Shown piece after piece: positions 10,288-22,103 of a stretch of 64,000 nucleotides of DNA (position 1 is its first letter; each line of letters begins with the position of its first letter). Both the position numbers and the translations under genes were made by a program. The DNA comes from Hamiltosporidium tvaerminnensis. Taxonomy: Eukaryota > Microsporidia > Dubosqiidae. The notes beneath the pieces were generated by a model. The model saw only the letters and a program-made list of their open reading frames with translations. It had not been told where the DNA came from and ran no database searches. The stretch covers positions 279,001 through 343,000 of the forward strand of contig CM061251.1 in the NCBI GenBank assembly GCA_022605425.2, given 5' to 3'.

Positions 10288-11520
10288 TAAAATATAAAAT
10301 TATATTTTAGTAGCTTATTTGCCGCGCGTTGCTGCGATAATAAAATAAAGTAAATAAAAGTATAAAGAAAACCAAAACATACATTAAGCAATTGATTTGA
10401 ATGGTATTTATTTATTTTTTTTCGAGTATTTTCAAGCCTTAACATCATTTGTTTTTGTTCCGGTGTCTATCGAAAAAATCCGAAGAGATTTCCATGAATG
10501 AAGTGGATAATATAGTGTTATGTAATGAGCACGTTTTCTTCAAATTTATTCTACATAGTGCAGTGTTTACTTTTTTGCGTTTTATTTTTTTTCGAAGGTG
10601 AGTCGTAGAGAAACTTACACTTTTAAATGGCTCATCTGCTGGGACAGTTGATATGTATGCGAAAAGTAAATTTTCCACTAAGAATACGTGATATTGTTTA
10701 TCTACTTTACTTCATTATACTTTCAAATAACATCCTATTCCATATTTCCCCATAAAATAACACCGTTTGATATCAAAGATCTATATTAACAAATAGTTAA
10801 ACTAAAATGGATTTACTACACACTTTAAGTAACTATATCAGATGAACACATTTTAACATTCTACGCTATATATTAAAAATATTTAAAGTCATCCACTCTT
10901 ATTAAGACCTTTTGTTAAAAATCTCATTGTCTAAATTTTAGTTTATCTAACTTCAAGATGAAAACAATACCCGCTTTGTTTACAGTCTTAAACAAAAAAA
11001 GCATATACACAGACAAACATTTTATTAAATAGATAAGAGAATCCAATAACCCATAATTATGTATTAGAATACTACACAAATATATAATAATGGAATAAAA
11101 GAAAAATAAATGAAACTGCAAATTTTTTTTATTTGGTGAATTTTTTGTATTTGGTTGTTTTTGAATGCTTATTTTTTATTTTGAGAACTTTCTTTTAAAT
11201 TACTTACTTTCATATATTTTTCTATTTCTTTTAAATTTATGTAGAAAAAATTGCGTTTAAAATTTCTTATTTTGTTAAATTCTTTAATTTATTGCAAAAA
11301 AAAAGTTTGCCGCCAAAAAAAGTATTTTCGGCAAAAAAAGCATAAGTACGTTTTTTTTCGAGAGTTAATCTGATTTAGCATATTTTATATCTGCTAGATT
11401 CTGCTTTTAGCCAGGGTATAATTTAGCAAGGGGTACGGAATGGCGGGGGGAAGGTGATATAAAATACGACATTAAATAAATATTTTTTTTGTTTATACTA
11501 TAAATAATTCAAATGAAAAA
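10288..11520. other. Intergenic, only weak ORFs
   Basis: Two short minus-strand ORFs (10445-10678 starting GTG, 10924-11121 starting TTG) lack an ATG, a start motif and similarity I can see. Just before the LRR gene, a less AT-rich patch (about 11400-11460, with GGGGTACGGAATGGCGGGGG) may belong to its promoter region. Confidence 0.4.
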
Positions 11521-11524
11521 AGTT

Positions 11525-11528
11525 CCCC
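11525..11528 (+). promoter_or_regulatory. CCC motif of the LRR gene
   Basis: CCCC six bases before the ATG at 11535, in the context TTCCCCTATAAAATG. It supports this ATG over the in-frame internal methionines that follow. Confidence 0.5.
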
Positions 11529-11534
11529 TATAAA

Positions 11535-13145
11535 ATGTATTGCAGAAAAAATTTATTTGCTTTCGATGATTTAAGTATGAATCCAAAATCCAAAAATATA
11601 TATAGAATGCATAGAAGTTTTGGAAACTTCAATCAAAGCGTTAGATATCTTATAGTTATCTTGGCGATTTTTGGATTTTTGCAAGTGATAGATTGTGTTC
11701 GCATTATTGTTAGTTTTGATACTTTGAAACGTCAAAATTGTTTAATAGTAAATTCTTTCAATAGTTTTAATCCTACAAACATAAATAATTCTAAAGAAAG
11801 CGTTCAAGCTGAATCATATATTTATCCACATAATCGATGTTCATTTTCTGCAACGCCAAACTGCTCTTCCAAAGATATACAACATGAAGAAAATGATTCA
11901 AATAAAAGAAGAAGGTTAAATGATGCAAATAAACCTGAGAATACCCACTGCAATTTTAGAGGACCAAATTCGCATACAAACGATGACGTTTGTACTGGAG
12001 GTGATATCGATCAAAATAGTCCAGCGTTATTTTCCTTTGGGAACCGTACTACGATAGAAACTGCCATAAAATTTCCAGGAGATATCCAAATAGTTTTAAC
12101 ATGCGAACCAATTAATATTGTAACATTTGATTACTCGGAAAATTATATGATTCGCTCTAAGTATTTCGATGAATTTAACAATGTTAAAACCAGCAAAAAA
12201 GAAATCAAAATTCAAGATATATCAAATAGCAATATCGATAGTTCTTTGTTCGAAGAATGTATCTATGTTTTACGCTATGGTTGGAATTGCAATTTTCTCG
12301 GTATAAAGAAAGAAAACTTCTTAAATTTAATTTCGCTTATTTATGATCTTAAGTGTTATTCGAATTCTGATGCATTATTAACATTGTATAAAAGCTTACT
12401 CACCTATATTTTTGTTTATTTAGAAAACAGATCTTTCAATGACACATTCGATTTAACTAAAGATGACTTTATAACTCATAAAAAACATTTCCTATCATTT
12501 ATTTATGTACTATATGATTCAATCGAAGTAACATATGATTCGAATAATAACGAGCTTACATTTATTGAGAAAAAAAATGTAAAAAAAGAAATTTCAATCC
12601 AATACCATAATGTCGATGAAATTATAATTCGAATTACACCTCGGGCACTAGAGTTGATTGATCAAGAAAGGCACACAAATAAATCAACGTTATTGAATTG
12701 TATAATAAGTGTATATAAAATAAAAGGAATAAAAATATCTAGCGATAATTCATTTTTTTACGAATCTAAAAATTCTGATTCTGTACGTAATTCTGCCATA
12801 AATAAATTACAGATCGAAAATATGAATACAAGTTTTATTTCTGTATTTGTTTGTATGAGATATATTGAGAAAAGAGAATTAATATCTATCGAATTTGAAC
12901 GAATAGTAGTTTCAGAACCAGATATAATTTTTTTATATTGTTTACCACACCTAAAAACATTGACTTTGGTGAAATGTACTTGTGAAGATTTTGAAGCCTT
13001 TTTTCGTGCACTATACTTAAACTTCCCTGAATTACAAAAATTACGATTTGTGAGGTTAACTTTATTAATTGATTTCTTTAATAATTTATATTATATGAAA
13101 ATTGAGATTTTGGAGCTTTTGTTTTGTGATTTTATTAAGGATTAA
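11535..13145 (+). pseudogene. Leucine-rich-repeat protein, 5' part
   Basis: This 536-codon ORF is the N-terminal part of an LRR protein. Residues about 38-60 (YLIVILAIFGFLQVIDCVRIIV) form a hydrophobic segment that could be a signal anchor. A polar region of about 110 residues follows, with a basic NKRRRLND patch, and then a mixed domain. The first leucine-rich repeats appear near the C-terminus (LPHLKTLTLVKC, FPELQKLRFVRL, IEILELLFCDF). The ORF then stops in mid-repeat, and LRRs resume in another frame at 13229. The reading frame is therefore broken, unless these are two separate genes. The second ORF has no CCC motif while this one does, which favours one broken gene. LRR families of this kind are expanded in several microsporidia; function unknown. 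Confidence 0.65.
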
Positions 13146-13228
13146 CGTATTTTATACCCACGAGAACTGAAATGAAAAAAATTTAAGCTGAAATTTACAT
13201 ATATAAAATTGAAAATATTAAATTAAGT

Positions 13229-14165
13229 ATGTTAAGTAAGGTATTAGAAGTTCTAAGTTTTAAAGGAATAGCTTTTACTAATTATGAATACTCAGAATGT
13301 TTCGAGAACTGGCAAAAAATATTTCGCTCTTTGATTCTATCTTACTGTAAACTATGTTACACTTCACTAAAATTCTTTTCGGAAAATATCAAAGCCAAAA
13401 AATTGTATTTAAACTATTTTCAAACAGAAAGCCAGCTTGTGAATATTCTGAACCACAAATCTTTACATATAAGTACAAGAAAATTAAGTTTATGTGGTAA
13501 TCGCATAGATTCTAAATTGTTTTATATCATAACACACTTTGAATTTCTCGAATATTTGAATTTATCTTCTTTAAAAGAAAATTCTTATAATTTTTATATG
13601 TCTGAGCATAAGTTTTATAGTAAATTAGTTGATTTGAATTTATCTGGGAATAAAATTAAAGAAATTTCATTTGGTTTTGCCAAGCAGCTTGATCGACTTG
13701 TTGGACTAAATTTATTTAATTGCAATCTTAAACCTGGATCTTTAAGTGATTTTTGTCTGGGATTTATGAATAATTCACTTAAAAGAATAAACTTAGCTGG
13801 AAACGTTCTTCATTTATCTGATATTATTCAGATAGGATTGCTTATAAATCTCGAAAAACTTGTTCTTTCATTAGATAATAAGGTGTTTTCAGAATTTATT
13901 GAGAAATACGGTGCTTTGGGCTTTCAAAATTTAGAAACACTAATATTAATTTTAACAAATCTTGATGACGCTATTATAAATTTCATTATATCGCAACCTT
14001 CATTAAAGAGTATTGAATTACGAAACTGCACAATAAGAGATGAACATCAAATAGACTGTAAACTTACTCCTGATGGTTTTCAAAGACGCATATTTGAGAA
14101 TTCTGAAATTACACTGTCTAATTATAAACCCAATCGGAAAGCTTCAATTAATGTTGTTATTCGTT
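13229..14165 (+). pseudogene. Leucine-rich-repeat protein, 3' part, cut by a retrotransposon
   Basis: This is the continuation of the LRR gene, with about ten repeats such as FRSLILSYCKL, RKLSLCGNRI, LEYLNLSSL, LVDLNLSGNKI, LVGLNLFNCNL, LKRINLAGNVL, LEKLVLSL and LETLILILTNL. The open frame upstream of the ATG begins only ~45 bases earlier, after a stop. No start motif precedes the ATG. The host-derived part ends near 14165. The last ~12 residues before the stop at 14201-14203 come from the 3' UTR of the R4/Dong-like element inserted in the opposite orientation. The native C-terminus is thus lost or lies beyond 17970, where I could not find further repeats. Confidence 0.7.
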
Positions 14166-17100
14166 TTTTTTATTTAATTAAATTCCGATTTAAAATGATT
14201 TAAAAATGATTCTTTATGCATTTTCTTCTACCTCCTTTACCACTACCGTTTCTTCTTCCAAATCCGACTCTTCGTTTATATGTATCGTAGGTTCCTCTAA
14301 TCCGGATCGTCCTTTTGAAATAAAGGGTCTATATTTTTTTGTTTTTTCTAATTTTAACATCATCTTCGTCGTGGCCGGCTTCTTTTAAAGGGGTTGTTGG
14401 TTCCTCCTGATTCTCTGATCTCATAATAACACCCTTTGACGCTCCCTCCCAGCTCTCTTCGGGATTTAGTCCTGACTCAAGTCCTCTTCGTCGATCAAAG
14501 AAAATTGTTTCGACTGTTTTCTTAAGTACAATAGACTGAATGTATGCCTCTACATTCATGGGTATTTCTAGTCTTTTAAGGTGTGACTTATGGTATTTTG
14601 TCACAATACCGTCCCAGGTCATCACATAAGGGATTATCTCAACACTACACTTATAAATAAGACCTAACTCATTGGCTAGCAGGTCATACTTCCTAAGTTT
14701 TTCAGTTTCAACTATTTGAAGTGAATCCTGGGAAGTGATTCCTACTTCAATGAGTGTTATCTTATTCTTCTTCTTATCTAAAATATATATGTCCGGTCTG
14801 TTATTCCGAATTTTAACATCAGTTTTTATTCCGGTGTCCACTCTTATCTCTGCGTACTCATTATCAAGAATTTCTTGAACTGAGTGACTCCTTATTCGTT
14901 TTGAAGACTTAAACTTATATCTATTTAGAAGGAGAAGGTGTAGGCATCTAACCACTTCATTATGCCGTCTAGTGTAATCATGGCCTAGCATTTTTTCACA
15001 TCTAGTTGCTAGATGATCCACAGTCTTACCAGACTTCCCGCAATGTTGACACACACCATCTGCTCCCCAGAATACATTTCTATCCTAGATATAGCAGAAC
15101 ACAGCTTCATTTCGTGGCCTAATATTTCCTCTCTTTAGCCATCTTGAAGAGTCACTAACACTCACAAGCTCATTTTTTCTTGCCTCTATAACTTTAAATG
15201 GGGTTTTCGTTTTTCTATTTCGCTAAAAGTTTTGCAAGTTAAGCTTCTTCTAAACTTTTCTTAGTGACTTCTTCTACCAACCTGTACTTAACTTTTAAGA
15301 AGCCTTTTATTAGTGCAAGATGGGTTTTATTATTATTCTCCACCTTGAGGATTGCTGCTCGTCTAGTTGATATTTCTTTACTTTTTTCCAGACAATCCAA
15401 GAGTTGCAGAAGCATATGTTCGCTTCGCAACTCAAACTATGTAGGCCTCTTCCAAGTTCTGTTCTAGGAAGGTATAAACACTCTTTACATTCTGGGCGGA
15501 GATTTATCTTATTCTTCACCAACACTGCACCGCACTGCATCATCTAACTTAGAGAAGTCAACCGGTTCAAGTCGAGGTACTCCTATGTGGTAGTTGATTA
15601 ACGATATCGCATGTTGATTGATTGCAGAAAATAAATTCTTTGCGTTTAATCTAGTGTGACAAAGTCTTTCAACTCTTGATATAAGTTTGCTCTGTACTTC
15701 TTCAAATGAGCTACGTGTTGGGATTCCTCTGCTATCTTCTATTATTCCTAAATATTTGTAAACACTAACACCTTCTAGAAGAGTAGCAGTATCTTCACAA
15801 CACGTATCATTTGTGGCTGACTTCTCTTTGTTAATCTCTAACCCAATCACCTCTAAAAATTCCTTTGCCTCGCCTGTCATAGCACTCAATGTGGAGCTGT
15901 CTTTTGCAAGGAGCTTAAGATCATCAATAAACAAGAGATGATTAGTAGAGTGGGATTCTGCATCTGTTTGTACTGTCACTTTTGTGTATTTTTCATTAAG
16001 CTTTCGGCTTAATGGATCCATACACAACACAAATAACAAAGATGACAGACTATCTCCCTGCAGAATCCCTCTCAGAATCTTCTGCTCATGATTTTTTCTG
16101 GTTCTACTCATATATCTATTTGTCATTTTGATATAATTACCTTAATAAATTTCAGGATTCAATCAGGTAAATTAAGGTTTTCCATGCATTGAGTTAAATA
16201 AGCATGATCTATTGAATCATAAGCTTTTTTAACATCAATCCATGTTTCCTAAATATTATTTCCATACTCTTTATTTAAGGCAATATTCAGTAGAGCCTGC
16301 TCTTTCGCTCCCTGCATACCTCTTACCGCCCCTAATTGGTTCTCTGCAAGCAACCCTCGCCTTTCCACTTAAGGTTGAAAGACCTTTGTTACACACTTTG
16401 TCGTTAACTTATAGAGGCTGGACATACAAGTGATTGGCCTGTAGTCAGTGCCTCTTCGTGGAGTTCCTTTCGGTATCAAATACGTAAGCCCGCAGTAAAA
16501 CCAATCAGCTTGAGTTGTTCCTTCTAAACATATAACTTTCACAATATCATAAAGATATTTGTGAAGAGTTGTACGTTTCTTAATGAAAAAATTGTAAATA
16601 CCATCAATTCCAGCAGCTTTCCAATTGGGAAGCCAATTAATGATATTTACAAATTCATCAAGTGAAGGAAACGTGGTCGGATGATTATCTGATACAAATG
16701 GAATCAAATAATCATCATACAAAACTACTTTATCATTTTTGTTCCACATTGTAGACCAAAAACTCACAATTTCATCACGGCTAACCACATGCTCGGATTT
16801 CACACGCTTAGATAACCCACGATAAAATCGACCTCGGAGAAGCTCAAACATACGATTCTCTTTTCGGAATTGCTTCCTACTTTCATGCATCGTAATTTTT
16901 TTCTCGTAAACATTCAAAGACTCATTCTTCTAATTAAAGCTCAGAAAAATCAGTTACGCTGCTCAAGTTTAAATTAAACTCTCGCATGATTTTCTTAAGG
17001 CTCTTCGTTTCTGAAGTGGAGAGCTTTTCCTGCTTACGAGCCTTCTCGAGAAGATCTTTGGAAAGTACTAACTTAGAAATTTTACTTTCTATGTTTTCCT

Positions 17101-17969
17101 TCCAAGCGGATATAGGCTTTTCTTTGCGTGTTGCCTCGTCATAGCATACCTGCGCAGCTTGCATGATATACGCGGCTTCCGTAATTGACCAAGGTACAAG
17201 AACTCCGGCAAATTCACCCACTACTCGATTAATGAGATCCAATACTTTATTGTCAACCAATTCATTTGGATGTTTTCGAGTTCGGACCATTACTTTACTA
17301 TTTCCTTCTCTGAGATTTGTTTGATTTTACTCAAAAATTTATCTCTCAGGTTTATGTACTCCGTGGTGTCGGTCAGGGTGCATGTATCAGCGAGACAAGT
17401 GGCGATTCTACGTCGCTCTAAATTCTCTTCTGATTTTACTTCCTTTCCCATCTCACTTTGGGCCAATTTTTTTAACACTTCGAGAGTTTCAGTGCAGCCG
17501 AATTTCTCATTATAGTACTTGTGAAACTCTGTCCAGCCATTTCTTGGTATTCTTTCAAACCTTGTCTGTACTGCAAAAAAACAATTCAAGGCCATTCCTT
17601 CGGGTCGGCTGTTACAGAATCGAATATCGTCCGCAATGCCGTTAGCCTGTTACCTTCCGGAATAGCTAGTGTACAGGGGTTTGTCATGTCGTACGATGGC
17701 TCGCACGCAGAGTTTTCAACCGAAGAGGCAAGCGGTTTATTAGGCGAAGGTAAGGTGTCAAGCCCACTATTTTGCATGTTACTGCATGTTTGGCTTCGTG
17801 GTGGATGTGTTATTGTTATGTAGGAGGAGGAAGGTAGGGAGATCGCCGGTGGGTGTAGCTCACATTTTTGTTTACCACTTTCACTTTTCTTCACCTCATC
17901 AGCGTCGTTTGCAGCCTTTATTTTAGCATTTTTTGATATTTCGCTGTTAATATTTTTCTTTCTATTCAT
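14165..17969 (-). pseudogene. R4/Dong-like retrotransposon, full-length but decayed
   Basis: This is a complete-length copy (ATG at 17967-17969, 3' tail at about 14165-14200) of the family whose intact member is at 47756-51562. All parts are recognisable in shifted frames: the Ser/Pro-rich N-terminus and Lys/Glu-rich region (17969-16934), RT fingers with WKAAGIDG (around 16600), RT palm with FIDDLKLLAK (around 15920), thumb (15510-15240), CCHC finger (around 15040) and the restriction-like endonuclease with RPD..IEV (around 14800-14740). Frame changes or stops occur near 17590, 17290, 16930, 16370, 16130-16240, 15520, 15240 and 15090. There is a deletion around RT motif A/B near 16090-16150. 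It was inserted into the LRR gene in antisense orientation. Confidence 0.9.
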
Positions 17970-18184
17970 TTTATATAACAAATTATAAAATTATTGCTTT
18001 TAAATCTAAAAAATAAGAGACAAAATTTAATGAAGGAATGCATAGGCAATATATTCTAAACCCCGCAAATTTAATGATTTATTTGACTCATAGGTAAATT
18101 GTTTATTAAATAGGCCATTATACAAGTAATTTGTATTTAAATTGTTATCTAAATATGATTTCATTGATAAAATTGCAAAGACTT

Positions 18185-18320
18185 TTTATTTAATAAAATT
18201 CTGGGTTAAAATATTTTTACTATTTTTATGCATTTTCTTCTACCTCTTTAACCACTACGTTTCTTCTTCCAAATCCGACTCTTCATTTATATTTATTGTC
18301 GGTTCCTCTAATGTGGCTCT
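18185..18320 (-). mobile_element. 5'-truncated 3' end of an R4/Dong-like element
   Basis: Only ~40 C-terminal codons and the 3' UTR remain. It has the same TTATTAAATAAAA tail (minus strand) as the other copies and no element sequence upstream. It lies about 215 bases from the 5' end of the full-length copy, in the same orientation. Confidence 0.8.
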
Positions 18321-18463
18321 AAAAGCGCAAAAACAATAAATATAATGAATATTCAATTTTGACTAAAAAAATAAAAATAGAAACTTTTAAAAACATTTAA
18401 GAATTTAATTAGGAAAATAATAATCATATTTAATTCAAAAGAAGAAAACAATCATTAAATAAA

Positions 18464-18874
18464 TTAAATATTTAATCCCTTGTCTCTCAATAATTTCTCT
18501 TCAACTTCTTTCTTCAAATCCACTTTGTACCTCTCAAAATCACTTAAATTTTTATACCTTTTGATTTCCAAACAATTTTTATAGAATTCACTTTCTTCAT
18601 ATTTTGCAACGACATTTTCTGATTCAATAACGGTATTTACTTCTTTAATAGTCATTTTCTTTTTAATTGGAATAACAGTATCAAGAAGATACAACCCACG
18701 CAGAGCACATAATTTTCTTTGTTTAGATGGATATTGAACAATAACTATTTTAGAATCTTGAATGTCAGTTATTACACCAAATACATCTCTATTATCTACC
18801 ATTTTATCAGTAACCAATCTTCCAACTTCTACAAACTTTTTTATGTTTGAATTTTTATCATTTCCTTCAGACAT
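18464..18874 (-). CDS. RPL14: 60S ribosomal protein eL14
   Basis: eL14 is a component of the large ribosomal subunit found in eukaryotes and archaea. The 136-residue product has the KOW-like beta domain at residues ~14-60 (KFVEVGRLVTDKMVDNRDVFGVITDIQDSKIVIV, matching the F-V-E-x-G-R start of the family). The helical C-terminal part contains DFERYKVDLKKEVEEKLLRDKG, equivalent to the family's D-F-x-R-(F/Y)-K-V-x-x-x-(K/R) signature. The length is that of a compact fungal or microsporidian eL14. A CCC motif lies four bases before the ATG. Microsporidian ribosomal protein genes often hold a tiny intron near the start, but none is needed here because the ORF is complete. The MED21-like gene lies upstream on the opposite strand, about 620 bases away. 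Confidence 0.85.
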   Translation of the reverse strand: MSEGNDKNSNIKKFVEVGRLVTDKMVDNRDVFGVITDIQDSKIVIVQYPSKQRKLCALRGLYLLDTVIPIKKKMTIKEVNTVIESENVVAKYEESEFYKNCLEIKRYKNLSDFERYKVDLKKEVEEKLLRDKGLNI

Positions 18875-18878
18875 TTGA

Positions 18879-18881
18879 GGG
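18879..18881 (-). promoter_or_regulatory. CCC start-proximal motif of eL14
   Basis: CCC four bases before the eL14 ATG on the minus strand (GCCCTCAAATG). Confidence 0.55.
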
Positions 18882-19490
18882 CTTTCGTTTTTGGTTTTAT
18901 TTTAAAAATAAATGGAAATTTTAAGAATTTTTTTATTCTAAATTTTATTCAAAAATAAAAAATATTAGCGAATTTAAAGACACATGAAGTATCCTTTTTT
19001 GAATTGTTTTGAAATCTTTTAGGTCTAAAATACAAAAAAAAATTATCCATTTAGTGATGTGAAAGGAAACGAATAAGGATTAAGAAATTTGGCGTAAGAT
19101 AAAACATTTTTTTGTCAGAAAAACAATGGATTGAAATTAAATAAAACCTTTTACAATAAAATACATAGTTTATATTTTTTTGATTAAAAAAATTTTCACG
19201 TGGTTCTTAACTTAATTTTATTTTTCTCAAACTGAAATTACGACTTCGAAAGTATTTAATTGTGTATTACACAAAAGGAACAAATATATTCACAAAAGGA
19301 TTATATTTCTCGTAAATCCTCAAAAATTGTTAATGATATAAATAAAAGTAGATTCCTGGTAAAAATAAAATCACTATATATAGTAACCATTGTAATAAAA
19401 CCATATTATTTTTTTCTTTACTAAAATTACAGTATAAAACAAAAATGATACGCGAATTTAAAATAAATTTCATTTAGAAATTTAAATAGA
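18882..19490. other. Divergent intergenic region eL14 / MED21-like
   Basis: AT-rich region between two divergently transcribed genes. It must hold both promoters. Apart from the CCC motifs at each end I see no recognisable element. Confidence 0.4.
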
Positions 19491-19491
19491 A

Positions 19492-19494
19492 CCC
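19492..19494 (+). promoter_or_regulatory. CCC start-proximal motif of the MED21-like gene
   Basis: CCC two bases before the ATG (AACCCTCATG). Confidence 0.5.
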
Positions 19495-19496
19495 TC

Positions 19497-19790
19497 ATGT
19501 TAAATGATCTTCAAAACGAGGTAAATCAACTTTTATTTTTATATTTTACTACGATCGGTGTAATTCAACGAGATTATAAGACAGAAGGATTTAAAGAAAA
19601 CGTTTTACCAGAACTTCTAAAAAATATAACAGAATGTAAACAAAGAATAGATGAAATATTGGAAATCAAACCATGTATGGATAACGAAAATTATGAAAAT
19701 ACAAAATTTTATGAAGATATAAGAGAAACGGTAAATAAAGCAAAATGTTTTGTAAACGATGGTTTAGAATTTTTAAATAAAATATTGTAA
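19497..19790 (+). CDS. MED21/Srb7-like Mediator subunit
   Basis: The 97-residue product resembles Mediator subunit 21, a middle-module coiled-coil protein that pairs with MED7 and helps bridge RNA polymerase II to activators. The N-terminus (LNDLQNEVNQLLFLYFTTIGVIQRD) fits the MED21 pattern of a first helix followed by a conserved A/T-I-G-V-(L/I)-Q stretch. The rest is two predicted amphipathic helices (LLKNITECKQRIDEILEIKP and TVNKAKCFVNDGLEFLNKIL) that would form the hairpin coiled coil. It is shorter than yeast MED21 (~140 aa), as expected in a microsporidian. A CCC motif directly precedes the ATG. The match rests on helix pattern and a short motif, so another small coiled-coil protein is possible. 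Confidence 0.55.
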   Translation: MLNDLQNEVNQLLFLYFTTIGVIQRDYKTEGFKENVLPELLKNITECKQRIDEILEIKPCMDNENYENTKFYEDIRETVNKAKCFVNDGLEFLNKIL

Positions 19791-21300
19791 AATTAATTTC
19801 CAAATCATTTCTTTCGTTTTTCTGATATTTTATATTTTTTTTGGAGTTTTTTATATCCTAGTACTTAGGTTTCGGTTGTTTAATTTTCAGAAATTCTTAA
19901 ATATTTGATTAAAAATATTCGTTTATAATGAATTTTCTATTTACTAAAGTTAAGAATATGAATAAACTATACTTTTACATCTAGAATTGTGTTTTATCTG
20001 AATTAATTGATTTTCAAGCAAATTTTTAGTCATATTTATTTGTTTAGAATTTACTTATTTTAACATTTTCCGATGTTTTGATACTTTTATTTTGTGTAAT
20101 AGTCATATATTAATTGTGTTTTAATTTATTGGAAATATTTTAGTGTTTGAAATTTTTCAAACTCATTTTGAACTATAATTGACTTATGAATGTTTTAATA
20201 AATTTGATTTACGAAACAAATTTAAAATTTTTTGATGTTTATACACAAAATGAAATTAAATAATCGTTTTTTGTGCTCTAATTTGGTAAAATTTATTTAT
20301 AATTTATTTTTACTATATTTTAAATTGGTTGTTTTGCCGTAAAAAATTAAAATTTATTTCAAAAACAATAAACTTTTATAATTCAAAACGCAAATTCCCA
20401 TCATATACGATATTATTTTTCATTAGTTATAAAATTTTTTATTTCTAAACGAATTAATATTTTATGTCGAGAAAACAGTTTTTTAGCAAAATTTATTAAA
20501 AACCAAAACTTTAGATTAAAAGTTATTTTTCGCAGTGCTGGGTCAAACAGGGTTGTAAAGTATAAAATGATCGATGAAATCTTTCTATAATATTTAATTA
20601 GAATTGTTTGTTTGTTTTTTGGAATAAGTTATGGTGAGAGGTTTTATACTTATTGTAAAATCAGGATATAGTTTTAAATTCTGAAGCTCATATATGATTA
20701 GGAAAAAAATCTTTTTAAAGATTGAATCACAAACCGAAGTTTTACTAAGTTAGAATACGATCGAAATTCGACATAGTTTTTTAAATTCAAATGATCATAA
20801 ACTAGCTATGAGCTTACTTTAATAATTAATATAAATATATAAATTAATATTAAAAATATATAAAATCAATTTACTAAAGCGAGAAACCTAAGGAAAATCT
20901 AAAATTTTAAAAAGTTTTATGTTACAATGAAAGTGATACAATGAAATTTGACGGTAAATATATTGTTTGGAAAACAATTTTTAGTTTTAACTATTGTAAT
21001 CCTTAAATCGAATATATTACCTGTTTCAAAGTACAAAAAATTTTTATATTGTACTAAAAAGTGTTATTTTAAACAATTAGGTAATATTTTTATACAATTT
21101 GCAACCTATATTTACATAATAAGTTGTTTGTAAAATTTATTTTTTATAACGATTATTAACGAATAACAAATCATACAAAATCTTATCGAATATAAATTTT
21201 TCGTTTTGATTTAAATTAAATGATTCCTTTGTTTTTAAAAATCGATAATTTAATATTTTAGTGCTTTTTTAATTTAATTAATATTACTTATAAAAAATCT
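19791..21300. other. AT-rich intergenic DNA
   Basis: No convincing gene. A 61-codon ORF near 20948-21133 starts with TTG and has no start motif. No repeat copy was recognised. Confidence 0.45.
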
Positions 21301-21317
21301 CTTCTAAATAACCATAA

Positions 21318-22103
21318 ATGTCGAAACAGAAAAAGAGAGTTTCGGACGAGTGTATGAATAATATTTTTGAATATCAACTTCAAGAACGTAAGACAAAGAT
21401 TAAAACCGGAATTTGTAAAATTATAACAAATGGTTTTATATTTTCGATTTTCTATACCATGTTTTTGTTGTACTATATCATCTTGACATATTTTTTTATC
21501 ATGAGATTCGATCCTAATATAGTTTACAAATCTATAAAAAAATATTTTTTACTCATAAATTTATTCCTTCCGCATATAGTGTATCATTTAACGATTATAT
21601 CTAATGATTTAGGCGATGTGCTTCTAAAACTTTTAATTTTTAATATGTCTATTTTTATATGTATATCCTTCGAAATAATTATTGATATAAAAAATCCGTT
21701 GCATATTGAAAACACTTTACCGATATTTATCCAGTTTATCTATCAATTACTTAGATTAATGATTTCATTCAAGTATTTTGCAGATTTTGTATCTTTTATT
21801 TTTGAATTTGAAAAACAAAGTGTTCAGGATACATCGAATTTATTTTTAAAATTAGTTATATTTTTTATTATAGAAGCGATTTTAAAACCGCATTTAATTA
21901 ATTCTATGAACGAAATATTAATATTCTTTTTTCAATCGATTTTCTTAATTTTCAAAATTCTTTATATGGCAAGTGTTATTAGAAGAACAAAATGTATTTT
22001 AAACCGTACTTTAGGCGTCATTTTTTATATTTTATTCAATATAATGTTTGATTGGAATACATATCAACATTTTTTTGTCAATAAAACAAGTTTTAAAGAG
22101 TAG
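21318..22103 (+). CDS. Multi-pass membrane protein, paralog 1
   Basis: This 261-residue protein belongs to a three-member family here (also at 24516 and 39877). A charged N-terminus of ~30 residues precedes six or seven hydrophobic segments: about 35-60, 74-95, 102-122, 132-165, 180-196, 205-228 and 234-250. The best conserved block is YQLLRLMISFKYFADFVSF, then FEFEKQ, a hydrophobic helix with EAILKPHL, and LIFKILYMASVIRRTK. Order and spacing loosely recall the membrane domain of Hrd1-type ubiquitin ligases (last helices followed by a basic RR motif), but there is no RING finger, so function is open. The start is set by the first ATG, preceded by ACCATA. An 81-nt stretch (21741-21821) is identical to paralog 2. 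Confidence 0.75.
   Translation: MSKQKKRVSDECMNNIFEYQLQERKTKIKTGICKIITNGFIFSIFYTMFLLYYIILTYFFIMRFDPNIVYKSIKKYFLLINLFLPHIVYHLTIISNDLGDVLLKLLIFNMSIFICISFEIIIDIKNPLHIENTLPIFIQFIYQLLRLMISFKYFADFVSFIFEFEKQSVQDTSNLFLKLVIFFIIEAILKPHLINSMNEILIFFFQSIFLIFKILYMASVIRRTKCILNRTLGVIFYILFNIMFDWNTYQHFFVNKTSFKE

Noticed and set aside
10445-11121. Two small minus-strand ORFs before the LRR gene
   Set aside because: They start with GTG and TTG, lack the CCC motif and show no recognisable domain.
11200-11225. GTAAGTAATT on the minus strand as a second tiny intron
   Set aside because: No pair of exons around it gives an extended open frame with a plausible start.
20948-21133. 61-codon hydrophobic ORF
   Set aside because: TTG start, AT-driven composition, no start motif.
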